Origin: Athripsodes cinereus
Taxonomy: Eukaryota; Arthropoda; Insecta; Trichoptera; Leptoceridae
NCBI GenBank assembly: GCA_947579605.1
Contig: OX388313.1
Span: 27,159,214 to 27,223,213 of the forward strand
Length of the DNA stretch: 64,000 nucleotides
Reading direction: 5' to 3'
A program made the translations under genes and the position numbers. Of the stretch, positions 33,201-38,204 are shown piece by piece (the stretch's first letter is position 1; every line of letters starts with the position of its first letter). A model generated the notes under the pieces. It ran no database searches. It saw only the letters and a program-made list of their open reading frames with translations, and had not been told where the DNA came from.

Positions 33201-34499
33201 TTCGAAAGAATTTATTTTCTTCATCATTTTACAAGATAACTAAAAAATCAAAGTGGCTGATGACATAAATATTAGATTTACTTCATATTCATTCACCCAC
33301 TTAATCATGTGTTTATTGAATGAACAATAAATAAAGAAAACAGCTGATAAATAAATATTGGTGGCAGTAAAACAAAATGATTACATCATAATTATTGTTT
33401 TTTTTTTCAGTACGAGTTAATTCGACCGACTTCACTACAAAATATGGTACTGGGAGCTATAGTAATGATGTTCATCTCATTCATATTTATACCAAACTTC
33501 ATGTGCTCCATTTGGGTAGCATTAAGTATTATATCCATTGAGACTGGAGTCGTAGGTTATATGGCACTCTGGAACGTCAATTTGGATTGCATATCCATGA
33601 TTAATTTGATCATGTGCATAGGATTTTCTGTAGACTTCACAGCACATATCTGTTACGCTTACATGGCGTCGAAGGGTAGGACTCCTAACGAAAAAGTCAG
33701 GGAGTGTCTTTACAGTTTGGGACTTCCGATTGTCCAAGGAGCTATGAGCACAATTCTTGGAGTTGTCGCTTTGCTTTTGGCTGACAGTTACATCTTTACA
33801 GTATTCTTCAAAATGGTTTTCATGGTCATCTTCTTTGGAGCTATGCATGGTGTTTTTCTGCTCCCCGTTCTTCTCTCATTATTCGGATCTGCATCCTGTT
33901 CAGCCATTGCAGATGAGGAAGAAATCAAAATGTCTAGCGTTGAGAAAGCTTTCCCTCATCCATACTGCATTCCACATCCTCAGCTGGTATTAAATGAAAG
34001 CATCTACAACTCTAAAAATTTCAAGGCACTTCCCTTCAAGGGACACAATGATGAAAAAGATCTCGGAATTGGAACATCTGGCGAAGATTCTAGCGAAAGT
34101 AGCTCGAGTCAATCACAAAGAAGAAGGGCTGTGGAAGATGAAACAACCAGGAGGCGTTACGAGGAGGGCTGGAGGAAATCACATCACCAACTGTCATCAC
34201 CCAGTCAATTCGTCCCACAATTATTAGATTTGTATGGACATAATGCTGAACTTGCGTGGCATCGCCAACTGCAGGAAGGGAATAGAAGAAATACTTACGA
34301 TGAACATGTGAGGAATCCAATGGATGAAAGGGGAAGGAAGAAAGATGATAGACCAAGGAACGGACGTAAAGTTTCACCCAGTGAAAAGCCAATGCGCTCA
34401 CATTCAACTCACGCTTTGCAACCTCACAGAGCTCCACAGAGGTCCTCGTCCCACCACAACTTGCAACACAAATACTTGGCCGAAAGGAGATTTCAATGA
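3056..34499 (+). CDS. Patched-related (PTCHD/Ptr-type) RND-family membrane protein, 5'-partial
   Basis: Nine exons, all with GT-AG junctions and matching phases: 3056-3237, 8948-9155, 9991-10126, 29913-30113, 30372-30509, 31282-31595, 31945-32157, 32547-32756 and 33411-34499. Together they give about 896 residues; the start and first transmembrane helix lie left of the window. In order come the end of the first extracellular loop, helices 2-6 (the sterol-sensing-domain half) with the RND signature GIGIDD spanning the exon 3/4 junction, helix 7, a second large extracellular loop with N-glycosylation sequons, helices 8-12 with the matching GFSVDFTAH signature, and a ~200-residue hydrophilic Ser/Arg/His-rich cytoplasmic tail. 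Both intramembrane Asp motifs are kept, as expected of a proton- or cation-coupled lipid transporter of the Patched/Dispatched/NPC1 fold. The substrate is unknown. Dispatched and Patched itself are less likely than the Ptr/PTCHD3 group, judged on loop sequence and length; no search was run. Confidence 0.85.
3462..3600 (+). repeat. R1 dispersed repeat, partial copy
   Basis: Matches the R1 family (reference copy 60660-60925): a diverged cataac-to-gccagctgatc section, then gacattcgggatgggtggc and the following cctcatcgct block. The 3' portion is lost. Confidence 0.6.
3829..4070 (+). repeat. R1 dispersed repeat, diverged copy
   Basis: Shares in order the aacatggaagttgttctc block, acattcaggattgg, ctgaatttaagat, ccttttacaggacaatcgaa and a final gagactgcac with the reference R1 copy. 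An insertion of about 50 bases splits the middle. Confidence 0.65.
4096..4260 (+). mobile_element. SINE-A, tRNA-derived SINE copy
   Basis: Begins ctcgtcggtagcctggag, has a pol III B-box-like ggttcgatccc, then a shared tRNA-unrelated body (tttcacggcacaagctttta ... tatttgggtttataac) and a short A-rich tail. The same sequence recurs at 12826-12960, 43349-43530, 62628-62757 and 62881-63062. It is not a functional tRNA gene: no clover leaf can be drawn. Confidence 0.75.
4722..4970 (+). mobile_element. SINE-B, second tRNA-derived SINE family
   Basis: The head carries gtggcgcggaggctaac (A-box-like) and gggttcgattcccgg (B-box), followed by a body unlike SINE-A and a 3' tail of repeated ttatg units. 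A diverged reverse copy lies at 20745-20890. The intact B box identifies a tRNA ancestor, but the acceptor and anticodon arms do not pair, so it is a retroposon rather than a tRNA. Confidence 0.7.
4971..7639. other. Intron sequence without a recognisable gene
   Basis: Three minor structures are visible. A piece beginning near 4985 (caataaacggctttcgcc) resembles 11400-11440 and may be a retroelement 3' end. A ~75-bp segment at 5310-5425 is present twice in tandem (taaaaacgtct ... aaaaacatgt). A ~55-bp segment at 5111-5165 (aatatcgacactatcacag) recurs in direct orientation at 5786-5841. The rest shows nothing I can name. Confidence 0.5.
7105..7134 (+). repeat. Repeat E fragment
   Basis: A ~28-bp block, acttccaccaagaaccgtcg plus gtcga, also found at 1864, in reverse at 46470 and degenerately at 51222. 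It is probably the end of an unclassified non-autonomous element. Confidence 0.45.
7640..7805 (+). mobile_element. Non-LTR retrotransposon 3' remnant
   Basis: Broken reading contains RPGRLVTTWISTMARDLREA followed by tgggatacaggcgagggcg, a pattern typical of the C-terminus and stop region of RTE-like reverse transcriptase ORFs. Stops and indels are present; only the extreme 3' part survives. Confidence 0.45.
8600..8765 (-). mobile_element. Non-LTR retrotransposon 3' remnant (same family as 21383 and 62806)
   Basis: The reverse strand reads gcgtgaatgaggaattgt, then aggaagtgacattcgatcc, tttctgcctatcccac. The same ordered blocks close the + strand LINE remnant at 63330-63440. Confidence 0.6.
8826..8900 (+). 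repeat. R1 fragment next to a splice acceptor
   Basis: Holds the R1 blocks ttacaggacacttcaaaact and gggagaccaattct. It ends about 50 bases before the exon starting at 8948. Confidence 0.55.
8948..9155 (+). CDS. Ptr-like gene, visible exon 2 (loop 1 end and helix 2)
   Basis: The acceptor is tttcag and the donor g|gtgagt. The first base completes the split codon from the previous exon. It encodes SLWEDAFLETAGRAQ, a conserved WE.FL-type stretch, and ends in the hydrophobic helix STFFIMCFFSIITCMMSDW, taken as helix 2, the first helix of the sterol-sensing domain. Phase 0 at the end. Confidence 0.85.
9156..9990 (+). other. Intron of the Ptr-like gene
   Basis: AT-rich, with no recognisable mobile element or RNA gene. 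Confidence 0.6.
9991..10126 (+). CDS. Ptr-like gene, visible exon 3 (helices 3-4)
   Basis: The acceptor is ctccatcag and the donor g|gtaact. It encodes helix 3 (LLGILSAVMATAAAFGFAMYL) and the start of helix 4 (INLAAPFLMIG). It ends one base into the glycine codon of the GIGIDD signature, which is completed by the exon at 29913, almost 20 kb away. Confidence 0.85.
11148..11345 (+). mobile_element. LINE C-terminal remnant
   Basis: An open stretch of about 55 codons to the TGA at 11313 reads RRQMSWLRNIREWTGVRRVE and then LFLLAQDREAYARVIADVGG. This is the usual C-terminus of RTE/Jockey-type reverse transcriptase polyproteins (W-L-N-I-x-W, then R-x-x-Y-x-x-V-A). The upstream part of the element is missing. 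Confidence 0.7.
11400..11440 (+). repeat. Short repeat shared with 4975-5010
   Basis: The catcaacggcttttagcctt block resembles aataaacggctttcgcctt at 4992. Likely debris of a common retroelement 3' end. Confidence 0.35.
11790..12660 (-). mobile_element. 5'-truncated non-LTR retrotransposon, RTE-like reverse transcriptase
   Basis: An uninterrupted frame of 280 codons (12650 to 11808). It starts just before the catalytic FADD box of the reverse transcriptase palm (LRFADDIVLI) and runs through the thumb and the AETLTLTKAAVRKL, LSDRIRNTEIRRRSG, LKWAWAGHVARF and RSRGRPPTRWSDD motifs of the RTE-type C-terminal region. It ends at a stop followed directly by a run of (tatc) units, a microsatellite tail typical of RTE elements. 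The endonuclease and the fingers of the RT are absent, as expected of 5' truncation on insertion. The intact frame suggests a fairly recent copy. Confidence 0.85.
12826..12960 (-). mobile_element. SINE-A copy
   Basis: Reverse copy with cctttcacagtaagctaaaa, gtgccgtgaaagg and the B-box relic gatcgaacc. The distal end (tcggtagcctgg) is degraded to agcttggaagt-like sequence. Confidence 0.65.
13082..13265 (+). repeat. R1 dispersed repeat
   Basis: Contains in order atgcaagtcatactctccgt, tcaagatgggtgatgtgcct, cctgccttttacaggacact, cgaaaactta and ctggagacctattctt. Confidence 0.7.
13655..13745 (-). mobile_element. LINE 3'-end remnant, diverged
   Basis: Shows gctcttttcgggagca, cagagcgattctgcaccaat and gtcacggcattgc, degenerate matches to the 3' block at 44733-44855 and its reverse copies at 47770-47872 and 49760-49858. 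Confidence 0.4.
14251..14552 (-). repeat. 3' LTR of the gypsy-type element
   Basis: Sense strand starts tgtaaagaaaaccacc directly after the polypurine tract and ends at catcca. It carries an AATAAA in the sense strand, a plausible polyadenylation signal. Line-by-line comparison with 18811-19112 shows no difference. Confidence 0.92.
14553..14562 (-). other. Polypurine tract of the LTR element
   Basis: The sense strand reads ggaggggagg immediately before the 3' LTR start (tgtaaag). This is the position and composition expected of the plus-strand primer. Confidence 0.8.
14601..17747 (-). CDS. pol: pol polyprotein of the gypsy-type retrotransposon (protease, RT, RNase H, integrase)
   Basis: Open for 1048 codons without stops or indels. 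Domains in order: aspartic protease with the active site DSG at residues 22-24; reverse transcriptase with the fingers motif CIDFRELN, the palm Asp in STFDVN near 322 and the catalytic FIDD at 385-388; RNase H with YTDAS (534), E576 and D601; integrase with an H-x4-H ... C-x2-C zinc finger (H720, H725, C752, C755) and the triad D788, D846, E882, the last two separated by 35 residues. A short conserved GPYKIL-type C-terminal region follows, with no chromodomain. There is no ATG at the beginning; the frame is entered from gag by -1 frameshifting, so the listed start is only the first in-frame GTG. The protein copies the RNA genome into DNA and inserts it. Function of this copy is likely limited by the broken gag. 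Confidence 0.93.
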   Translation of the reverse strand: MPPLIKVKLIINDALNVSGIYDSGSNVSLINAKLLKIQQKPDTRDIQMVNLKTINGEKKTKGMVTLKIKIFNIEKIMDIFIIDNENFNYDFLIGLDCIKNFKLIQNEELKIMQCNDKKENYILTLNERETSNIQNVDIPDVLGDKNNEDVFLPTEVLQRENKQSNQCEINFNEHINSDGFEMFVNHLDLYEKSQIDKLIAKYKSVFAKDKYDIGTVRDYEAHIDLMVDKYCYKRPYRCTAEDRKEIEDQISQLLKKNLIEESYSPFAAPVTLAYKKEDDKKTRLCIDFRELNKIVVPQSQPFPLIEDLMVKTVNCKYFSTFDVNSAFWSIPLKIEDRHKTAFVTQEGHYQWTCLPFGLKTAPAIFQRILSNIIRKYKLSDFAVNFIDDILIFSKTFQEHILHLTRLLEAIITEGFRLKFSKCTFANNYAKYLGHIIQNNSVRPLKDYLTAVKNFPIPETRKNIRQFLGKINFHHKFLPNSAIILDPLHNLLRKDVKFIWSEKCQKSFEKIKELLCSEPILNIFDPELPIYIYTDASIKGVGAVLKQEDKNENSKPVAYFSKKLTEAQKKKKAIYLECLAIKEAVKYWQHWLMGKEFIVYSDHKPLENMNIKARTDEELGDLMYYLSQYNFKIKYNPGRLNQEADCLSRNPVLEPNENNDDFIKVVNLVNLQDIKNDQHMNMELQNSKFILENDIYYKMYKKRKKIILSEEYSKTLIKDVHDTYCHIGRTQMVNKITPFYTAKNIITNIKQICDECEICIKNKSRRKSKYGLMSHLGPATRPFEIISIDTIGGFGGSRSTKKYLHLLVDHFTRYAYILTSKNQTASDFIKLIKNVTQNYNIDMVLTDQYPGINSKEFKEFLKMENIRIVFTAVDSPFSNGINERLNQTLVNKIRCKINESDRKTAWTTVAQKCVEKYNETEHTVTKFAPKYLLEGENVNILPLELKSKFTKEDLNRDRKLALENTIKSHNYNKNIFDLHREEYKLEVGDRVYVENGNRLNRKKMDELKIGPYKILKKISNSIYEVDTGHKKTESNFYHITKLFPVFVIK
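17753..17759 (-). promoter_or_regulatory. Gag-Pol -1 ribosomal frameshift heptamer
   Basis: The sense strand reads A AAA AAC in the gag frame and is followed at once by the gag stop TAG. Slipping one base back on this heptamer continues into CTA GAT GTG, exactly the pol frame. It fits the X XXY YYZ rule. No stable pseudoknot was assessed. Confidence 0.85.
18435..18675. mobile_element. 233-bp foldback MITE inserted in gag
   Basis: Almost the whole element is one inverted repeat: the left arm begins ctgtggtgacaaggtaaagg, and the right arm ends with its imperfect complement ccttgtccccacag. The short central loop lies around 18552-18562. AATT flanks both sides (18435-18438 and 18672-18675). The arms differ at several bases, so it is older than the LTRs suggest or was already diverged when it moved. 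No coding capacity. The superfamily is uncertain because a 4-bp AATT duplication is unusual. Confidence 0.8.
18811..19112 (-). repeat. 5' LTR of the gypsy-type element
   Basis: Same sequence as 14251-14552. Its inner edge is followed in the sense strand by ttataaaacaacatttattg and then by the gag ATG. No conventional TGG-type tRNA primer binding site is visible here. Confidence 0.92.
19400..19885. repeat. Cluster of degenerate gatgcgtcgaa motifs
   Basis: About five irregularly spaced copies of a ~20-bp motif: tatgcgtctaattatgtagc (19406), tatgcgtcgtacaacat (19517), gatgcgtcgaacattgtaat (19697), gatgcgtcaaacattgtatt (19792) and gatgcgtcgaattatgtaac (19859). Not an ordered tandem array. It has no coding potential. 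Confidence 0.5.
20075..20345 (-). repeat. R1 dispersed repeat, nearly full length
   Basis: Reverse copy: tcctgtggagcgtccgag, gcaagttttcgagtgtcctg, taaaaggcagg, a cggcgataag block, cacctatcttgaagtc, ttggcacggagagaacgact and gctggctatccaacttgt, in the order of the reference copy. Confidence 0.7.
20594..20660 (+). repeat. R1 fragment (one end)
   Basis: ccattacggcatatcccaca followed by agtggagtatccca and a diverged gattaactgcat. Confidence 0.55.
20745..20890 (-). mobile_element. SINE-B copy, diverged
   Basis: The reverse strand carries gagttcgattcccagc followed by cagggcaaaatga, the B box and junction of the SINE at 4722. The A-box half (gcagtttgtatcaccactgc) is eroded. Confidence 0.55.
21383..21860 (-). 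mobile_element. Non-LTR retrotransposon C-terminal remnant
   Basis: A 96-codon open stretch reads YASETWTWLKKDESGINAVE, SLRRMVGKTLRDRVRNEYIR, LRWFGHVERMEEERMTKR and RGVRKRGRP, all hallmark blocks of the region downstream of the reverse transcriptase in RTE-like elements. It then loses frame and ends in tatcccaagtgggataggca, the 3' block shared with 8600-8650 and 63415-63440. Confidence 0.75.
21910..22065 (-). repeat. R1 dispersed repeat
   Basis: Reverse copy: gtttttgggtgtcctgtac, cttaaattcagcgatgagg, tgaatgtctta and agcttgcatgtttgtta. It lies about 90 bp from an oppositely oriented R1 copy. Confidence 0.7.
22155..22385 (+). repeat. R1 dispersed repeat, nearly full length
   Basis: catcacggcatatgccataa, aaacatgcaagctttcctct, gacattcaggatgggtggca and gcaggacactcgtaaattga in reference order. 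Confidence 0.75.
23075..23325 (-). repeat. R1 end fragments
   Basis: 23080-23133 is a reverse R1 end (ctgctggctaccccacttgt, gggatatgccgtgatggtat) followed by a run of tag-type triplets, which looks like the natural 3' tail of the family. A second short piece at 23280-23320 reads cggagagaacgacttgcata. Confidence 0.6.
23410..23505 (+). mobile_element. LINE C-terminal remnant (Jockey/CR1-like)
   Basis: A short open frame reads FKLWNSLPLGLRQAAYYDGF then RRGLKTYLF and a stop: the W-N-x-L-P ... F-x-x-L-K-x-x-L ending typical of these reverse transcriptases. A related reverse copy lies at 62390-62470. Confidence 0.7.
24402..24563. mobile_element. hAT-type MITE, 146 bp, with perfect 8-bp target duplication
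   Basis: The element (24410-24555) starts cagtgttttccaagg and ends ccttgtgaaacactg-like (ggttgtgaaacactg), short imperfect terminal inverted repeats of the CAGTGNTT class. Both sides carry ATCTAGTG, an 8-bp duplication as hAT transposases make. No coding capacity. Confidence 0.85.
24827..24975 (-). mobile_element. LINE C-terminal remnant with (aag)n tail
   Basis: The reverse strand encodes RASWLKNLRQWFGIPDAATL followed by IRLTQDREEYQEMVANLR and a stop, then gaagaagaagaa. This is the same C-terminal motif class as 11148-11315, from a diverged copy. Confidence 0.75.
25074..25290. mobile_element. Foldback element, ~215 bp near-perfect palindrome
   Basis: The left arm runs cagcagggctactcttg ... 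gacgcacgaagtgactat and the right arm is its near-exact complement, ending gagtaaccctgctg, around a ~45-bp centre containing gcgcgttagcggtaacgcgg. The arms of ~85 bp differ at only a few positions. A partial, diverged arm recurs at 25370-25440. Target duplication not resolved. Confidence 0.75.
25835..25985 (-). mobile_element. LINE 3'-end remnant (same family as 30735-31250)
   Basis: Preceded on the + strand by att triplets, then aaagcgccgttttgtgaaa, ccacctcaagggcgctcttt and a stop-to-coding tail matching 30930-31040 almost base for base. Confidence 0.7.
26050..26205 (-). repeat. R1 dispersed repeat
   Basis: Reverse copy: gaatttagcaatgaggtatg, cacctatcttgaatgtct, tgccacggagaggacgtctt and gtccgctggctgccctactt. 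Confidence 0.7.
26490..26625. repeat. Imperfect inverted repeat (possible foldback element)
   Basis: tttgattatttag ... caagtacttta ... ctcgagttt at 26492-26551 pairs imperfectly with aacccgagtcac ... actacttg ... aataatcaaa at 26569-26616. Its origin is unknown. Confidence 0.45.
27235..27425 (-). repeat. R1 dispersed repeat
   Basis: Reverse copy: ttccactcttttctgtaag, ttttagagtgtcctgtaaaa, cttaaattcagcgatgacg, tgtgggtaatgccgtgatgg and tatagtagtat. The centre (tgaatgtctt to ggacag) is deleted. Confidence 0.7.
27584..27804. mobile_element. hAT-type MITE, 205 bp
   Basis: The element (27592-27796) begins cagcggtcgggaaacc and ends agtttaccgaccactg, terminal inverted repeats of the CAGNGGTCGG class. 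The flanks gtctaggt and ttctaggt match at 7 of 8 positions, consistent with an 8-bp hAT duplication with one later change. Confidence 0.8.
28346..28574. mobile_element. Possible MITE with gggtcaatgt termini
   Basis: gggtcaatgtccaaaaaaag on the left and acattgaccc on the right form ~12-bp terminal inverted repeats with weaker extension inward. No clear target duplication is visible. Confidence 0.35.
29052..29110 (+). repeat. R1 end fragment
   Basis: aatcacggcatatcccacaa then gcggagtagcc and gattaactgcatg. Confidence 0.6.
29475..29575 (+). repeat. Half copy of the inverted repeat at 36295-36445
   Basis: attggataaattgaaacaag, cgtttcgttctactacagat and taaacaacgcgaga match an arm of the foldback at 36.3-36.4 kb. 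Confidence 0.5.
29913..30113 (+). CDS. Ptr-like gene, visible exon 4 (helices 4-5, GIGIDD motif)
   Basis: The acceptor is cttccag and the donor a|gtaagt. The first two bases complete the Gly codon begun at 10126, giving M-I-G-I-G-I-D-D-T-F, the RND proton-relay motif. Helix 5 follows (SITITSVTDMVSFWIGIF). It ends one base into a Ser codon. Confidence 0.88.
30372..30509 (+). CDS. Ptr-like gene, visible exon 5 (helix 6)
   Basis: The acceptor is cttttcag and the donor g|gtaag. It encodes LAVCFTFIWHLTFFASCMAI, the last helix of the sterol-sensing-domain half, then the cytoplasmic stretch GYCENKNLHSL. Confidence 0.87.
30735..31250 (-). mobile_element. LINE C-terminal remnant (Jockey/CR1-like), 32 bp before an exon
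   Basis: An 87-codon open frame on the reverse strand (31248-30985) contains VYVERAFAISAPVVWNRLP, then MIRETQDISRFKNQLKTYLF, the standard C-terminus of this class. A 3' untranslated block with aaagcgccgttttgtg and att triplets follows, and further 3' debris extends to 30735. It inserts antisense to the gene, its edge only ~32 bp from the acceptor at 31281. Confidence 0.78.
31282..31595 (+). CDS. Ptr-like gene, visible exon 6 (helix 7 and start of loop 2)
   Basis: The acceptor is atttttcag and the donor cag|gtaaat. It contains the cytoplasmic linker between the two halves of the transporter, helix 7 (WVKCIVISVFVMYLMGAGYG) and the start of the second extracellular domain (NIKEGLERRKLSKDDSY). 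Begins at phase 1, ends at phase 0. Confidence 0.88.
31945..32157 (+). CDS. Ptr-like gene, visible exon 7 (extracellular loop 2)
   Basis: The acceptor is ttttccag and the donor gag|gtaagt; phase 0 at both ends. It encodes soluble loop sequence with N-glycosylation sequons NYS, NST and NVT, and conserved WLRSF. Confidence 0.87.
32547..32756 (+). CDS. Ptr-like gene, visible exon 8 (extracellular loop 2)
   Basis: The acceptor is atttttcag and the donor cag|gtatgt; phase 0 at both ends, 70 codons. It contains IWLYPSNPFSLDVKFNED and ends VFHPYFVFFDQ, the conserved Y-x-x-F-x-D-Q block just before helix 8 in this family. Confidence 0.87.
32757..33410 (+). other. Intron of the Ptr-like gene
   Basis: No mobile element identified. 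An AT-only stretch around 33105-33165 is built of taattt/aaatta palindromic units. Confidence 0.55.
33411..34499 (+). CDS. Ptr-like gene, last exon (helices 8-12 and cytoplasmic tail)
   Basis: The acceptor is tttttttcag; 362 codons to TGA. It encodes helices 8-10 with the second RND motif GFSVDFTAHICYAYM, then helices 11 and 12 (GAMSTILGVVALLLAD and MVFMVIFFGAMHGVFLLPVL). A ~200-residue tail follows with EDSSESSSSQSQRRR and many Arg, His and Ser residues; it is probably disordered and of unknown role. Confidence 0.92.
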   Translation, partial: YELIRPTSLQNMVLGAIVMMFISFIFIPNFMCSIWVALSIISIETGVVGYMALWNVNLDCISMINLIMCIGFSVDFTAHICYAYMASKGRTPNEKVRECLYSLGLPIVQGAMSTILGVVALLLADSYIFTVFFKMVFMVIFFGAMHGVFLLPVLLSLFGSASCSAIADEEEIKMSSVEKAFPHPYCIPHPQLVLNESIYNSKNFKALPFKGHNDEKDLGIGTSGEDSSESSSSQSQRRRAVEDETTRRRYEEGWRKSHHQLSSPSQFVPQLLDLYGHNAELAWHRQLQEGNRRNTYDEHVRNPMDERGRKKDDRPRNGRKVSPSEKPMRSHSTHALQPHRAPQRSSSHHNLQHKYLAERRFQ

Positions 34500-34763
34500 G
34501 ACTGACTTGTTATATAACTTTGGTGTTGTTTAAGGATTTAATATAATATATATTTTTTATTTAATGTTAATAGTTAATTTTATCGTCGAGTTACTTATCA
34601 AACTACAACAAAACTGTGTTATGATGGTGTGCCTTTAGTTATTATTAATATTTTAAAACAATATTTTTTTTATATCACGTGACAATAATTATTGATATAA
34701 ATCATTGCTCATTAATTAAATATAAGAAATTATTAGGTATTATTATTGTAATAATTATTATGA

Positions 34764-34769
34764 AATAAA
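34764..34769 (+). terminator. Candidate polyadenylation signal of the Ptr-like gene
   Basis: An aataaa 265 bases after the stop. Other AATAAA sites occur downstream (near 35084), so this is one candidate among several in AT-rich sequence. Confidence 0.35.
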
Positions 34770-35652
34770 TTAATAACATTGTAAATATGCCAAAAAGAAA
34801 AGATTGCTCACTGTCTTAGTTTAAAATTACCTATTATTTTAATTAATTAACAAAAAATAATGATAATTTTCCTTGTAAATAATATTATTATATTTTATAT
34901 ACCTACATGAATTATTTTGAAAAAAAAACATTGCAGATTTTCTATGTTACTATGTAATCTGTCCCTTAAAGCTCATGTGTAATGAAAGGGTCAATCGAAG
35001 TTTTTCAGTGTCTAAATTACATGTAGTACTTCATGGCAACACTTACGAATTATATTGTATTATACCTATCTAATAAAGATCATACGTTTCTCTTTCAGAT
35101 CTCTTGACAGTTTTTTTTTAAGTGTTACCAGATTATTAAAAAATATATATTTAACACACCGACAATTTTTAGCAGTGAATTTTTCAATCGTTTAATTAAA
35201 TTCAGTGAAAATTACATTGCAACTCAAAATATCTAAACACTTTTTGTCATCTTACTTTTATTACGATATTGAAAAACGATACAAATATAAAATTTAGTAC
35301 ACCTTTGTTAGGTAATTTTATATCCAAATCTGATCTTTTATTTTGAATTACGAATTAGCATCAACGGTCTCTACACAAAAAAGTTTGATAATTTTATGAA
35401 AAAGAAAAACTAACAAATCTCAAACAAGTCACTGAAAAACAAAAAAAAGCGGATCGATTTCAGCGTTTTGAAAAAAGTCGTTTTACATATTAAATAAAAG
35501 CATGTAATTTTGATAATATGTAATTATGCAAAATAATAATTGTCTTAAATGTATCACCAATTTTTAAATCGCTTTTCTATTATGTTCATTTCACAGTTTT
35601 GTCCTGGTGACAGAGAAGAAAAACACTGTATGTGTCCATTTTCCTTTATTGT

Positions 35653-35686
35653 AGAATTATCTTAAAACGAATTTAAGATAATTCTG
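35653..35686. repeat. Short perfect hairpin
   Basis: agaattatcttaaa and tttaagataattct form a 14-bp stem around a 5-6-base loop. Isolated; no function proposed. Confidence 0.5.
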
Positions 35687-36294
35687 CGAAATACTTTTTT
35701 ATACTATTGTTAATTTTTGTTGTTTTTATACACTTTGTTGTCTCTTTATAAATTGACACAAAATCTCTAGTAGATTGTACGAATCAACTTTTAAAAATGA
35801 CATTAAAAGAATTTACACTCTTTTATATGTCATTTATTGTTGTTATTTAATCGTATAAAGTGCAGTGCACACAACATTATTACTCATTTTCTTATTAAGT
35901 AAGTAAAGGCGCATTCACATCACAACTCGCTCAGCTCCAGAGCTATGCTAATAATATTTTGAAGCTCAGTTTCTAAAGCTCAGCTACAAAATACAAATTT
36001 ACAGTACAATTTTTTTTTTATATAAGTCATTAACTTTACTTCGCCTGTGGGTAGCTTTATCAAAACTTTTTCTCTGTCATCTGCAACATTCTCTAAAATC
36101 TGTCCCTAGAATATTTGAAACTACTAGCTCTAATTCAAAACTAAAAATATTTTAATGTTAAGTTCTAAAGCTTTTCTCCACATATCTCCTAGATAGCTGT
36201 AATATCAACAGAAAAAATGAAAGGTTTACCTACTTACATTGCCTATGTTTTCGATTTCTTTATAGTATTGGTATCGAGCAGTAAAATTCCACAA

Positions 36295-36460
36295 GTGGAT
36301 AGATTTTATTGAAACAAGCATTTTGTTCTACTATAGATTAAACAACGTGAGCAGATTGATACTGACCTAAAATGTCGAAAGATGTCTCTCTTGCGTTGTT
36401 TAATCTGTAGTAGAACGAAAAGCCTATTTCAATTTATCCAATAGACCATTAAAGGTCACG
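36295..36460. repeat. Foldback repeat nested in the 35.9-37.1 kb element
   Basis: Arms gaaacaagcattttgttcta ... gattaaacaacgtgag and cttgcgttgtttaatctgta ... gcctatttcaat are complementary around ~50 bases. A single arm occurs at 29475-29575. Confidence 0.6.
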
Positions 36461-36716
36461 TGGTCTTGTCTATGGATTTGCTTTTGCTTGGGGGGCAAAC
36501 AGTTAGATTGCGCAAATCATCCTTGTAAGATGTTATGCCATAAGAGAAAAAAAAGAAATTCAGACGACAAAATAATAAGAAAATCGACACTGACAGTTTT
36601 TTTGATAATTAGGTATTCTTTAGGCGTTCCACCTAATATTACACCGTAATCTTCTGTTGTGTTGGGATGCCTGATGCCCCTCAATGATTTTTCTGTGACG
36701 TCATCCTTTAATGGTC

Positions 36717-36810
36717 TATTATAATAATAATAATAAATAATAAACGGAGAGTATTTAAAGCGCCATCTTTGTGCCATAGCACCTCGAGGACGCTGTACAT
36801 GATTATGTTT
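36717..36810 (-). mobile_element. LINE 3'-end fragment
   Basis: aat triplets followed by aaagcgccatctttgtgcc and cacctcgaggacgct, the 3' block also seen at 25855, 30930 and (diverged) 62150. Confidence 0.5.
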
Positions 36811-37063
36811 TTGATGTCTGTATTGACAAATTTCTGTGGACAAACTTTGGAATAAGAAAAATTAATGACAGTTACAAGATTTTTTTTAATGTAGAAATAA
36901 AACTTTGATCGCGCTATAGACAATAATTGACGGGAAACTGGAAGTCCTGCTAGAAGGTTACGAGTTCATACATAATTATTTTGCAGTAGAGCTACGAAAT
37001 TTGAGCTTCAAACCCCTCTAGCAGAGCTCTCGAACAGAGCTAGTTACGATGTAAATGCGTTTT

Positions 37064-38200
37064 ATTAATATTGATAATAATTTAAACACTCCTGTATGCT
37101 AAAAAAGGCTAAATATTTTTTTAATTATTTCATATAAGTAAGTAGCAATGAATGTTAATTTTTATAAATATACAATGTCACATTTGAAACTCGTTTAGTT
37201 TGGGTGAATATGTCAGTAATTATTATTTTTGAACTAAAAATTGTAAACAATAATGTTGCAGCAAATATTGTGAAGAAAATTTTCAAAATGATTTTTTACT
37301 CATAAACAAAAAGTGTTTTTGTGCCAAAAGTTATTTGAAAACAAGTTGATACAATACGTTTTTGCAAACATTATTTAAACAAAATAGGTTAAATATAAAA
37401 ATAATAATGTGTTCATTTTCCAATTACTTCCGCTATAAAAATAATATTATTTAGGAAATATTTTCTTAGTTTGGCAACACCCAGTCTTGAATTGATTCTT
37501 GATGTGAAATATAATTTATTTATTTTAAAATTTGAATTAAATATTTTTATGAACTGTTCAATAAACACAAATTAATGTCATCTTTTTAATTTATTTTTAG
37601 CGAACGTATCATTTTTCAATTCTATTGACGATTAATATAGTGTTACCAGTTCATTTAAATATTTAGCCAAATTTGTTTTACTCATATGGCGACACTGTTG
37701 ATAATATAGAATGAGAGTTTGAAAACATTCTTTGTTCGTATTTTAAAAACTGCTTTAAAATTCTCATTATTAAAAATCGACAACTGCCATGATTGGGTGA
37801 AGAATTATTAGTAATTGTTAATAATAATTTATGAATATAAGAAGTCATTTACATTGTTCATGGATAAATAAAATAATTTGCCTGTTTTATGAATGATAAT
37901 AAATTTTAGAATACTTTGTAAATATTATGATTTTTTTACATGCTTTGTGACTATAAATAATATTGTTTTTATTGATATATTTAATGTTATGATTTAAAAT
38001 ACATAGGTTATATATTATTAATATGAATAAAATGATCAATTGTCACTCACTGTAAAAAAAGAAAAACAACGTAATGAAATTATTTTATAATAATTTTTGT
38101 ACATACATGTAAATTATACCTAATTGTAGTCTTTTAATAATAAAACATTACAGTGTATTCATGCCTTTGATTTTAACCTAACAATTTATCAGATATAACA
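37064..38200. other. AT-rich intergenic sequence
   Basis: Nothing recognisable on either strand. Confidence 0.55.
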
Positions 38201-38204
38201 TCTA

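Larger units (their letters stand above)
34500..35904. other. 3' UTR and AT-rich intergenic sequence
   Basis: The first few hundred bases after the stop are probably the 3' UTR of the Ptr-like gene. Beyond ~35100 no gene or element is recognisable except the hairpin at 35653. Confidence 0.5.
35905..37063. mobile_element. Element with ~85-bp imperfect terminal inverted repeats
   Basis: The left end ggcgcattcacatcacaact, cgctcagctcc, gaagctcagttt pairs with the right end read in reverse (cgcatttacatcgtaactag, ctctgttcg, tttgaagctcaaattt). Inside are a second inverted repeat (36295-36445, gattaaacaacg on both arms) and a LINE 3' fragment. Terminal ttcacat is shared with the foldback at 38917, suggesting a related non-autonomous DNA element. 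Target duplication not resolved. Confidence 0.55.
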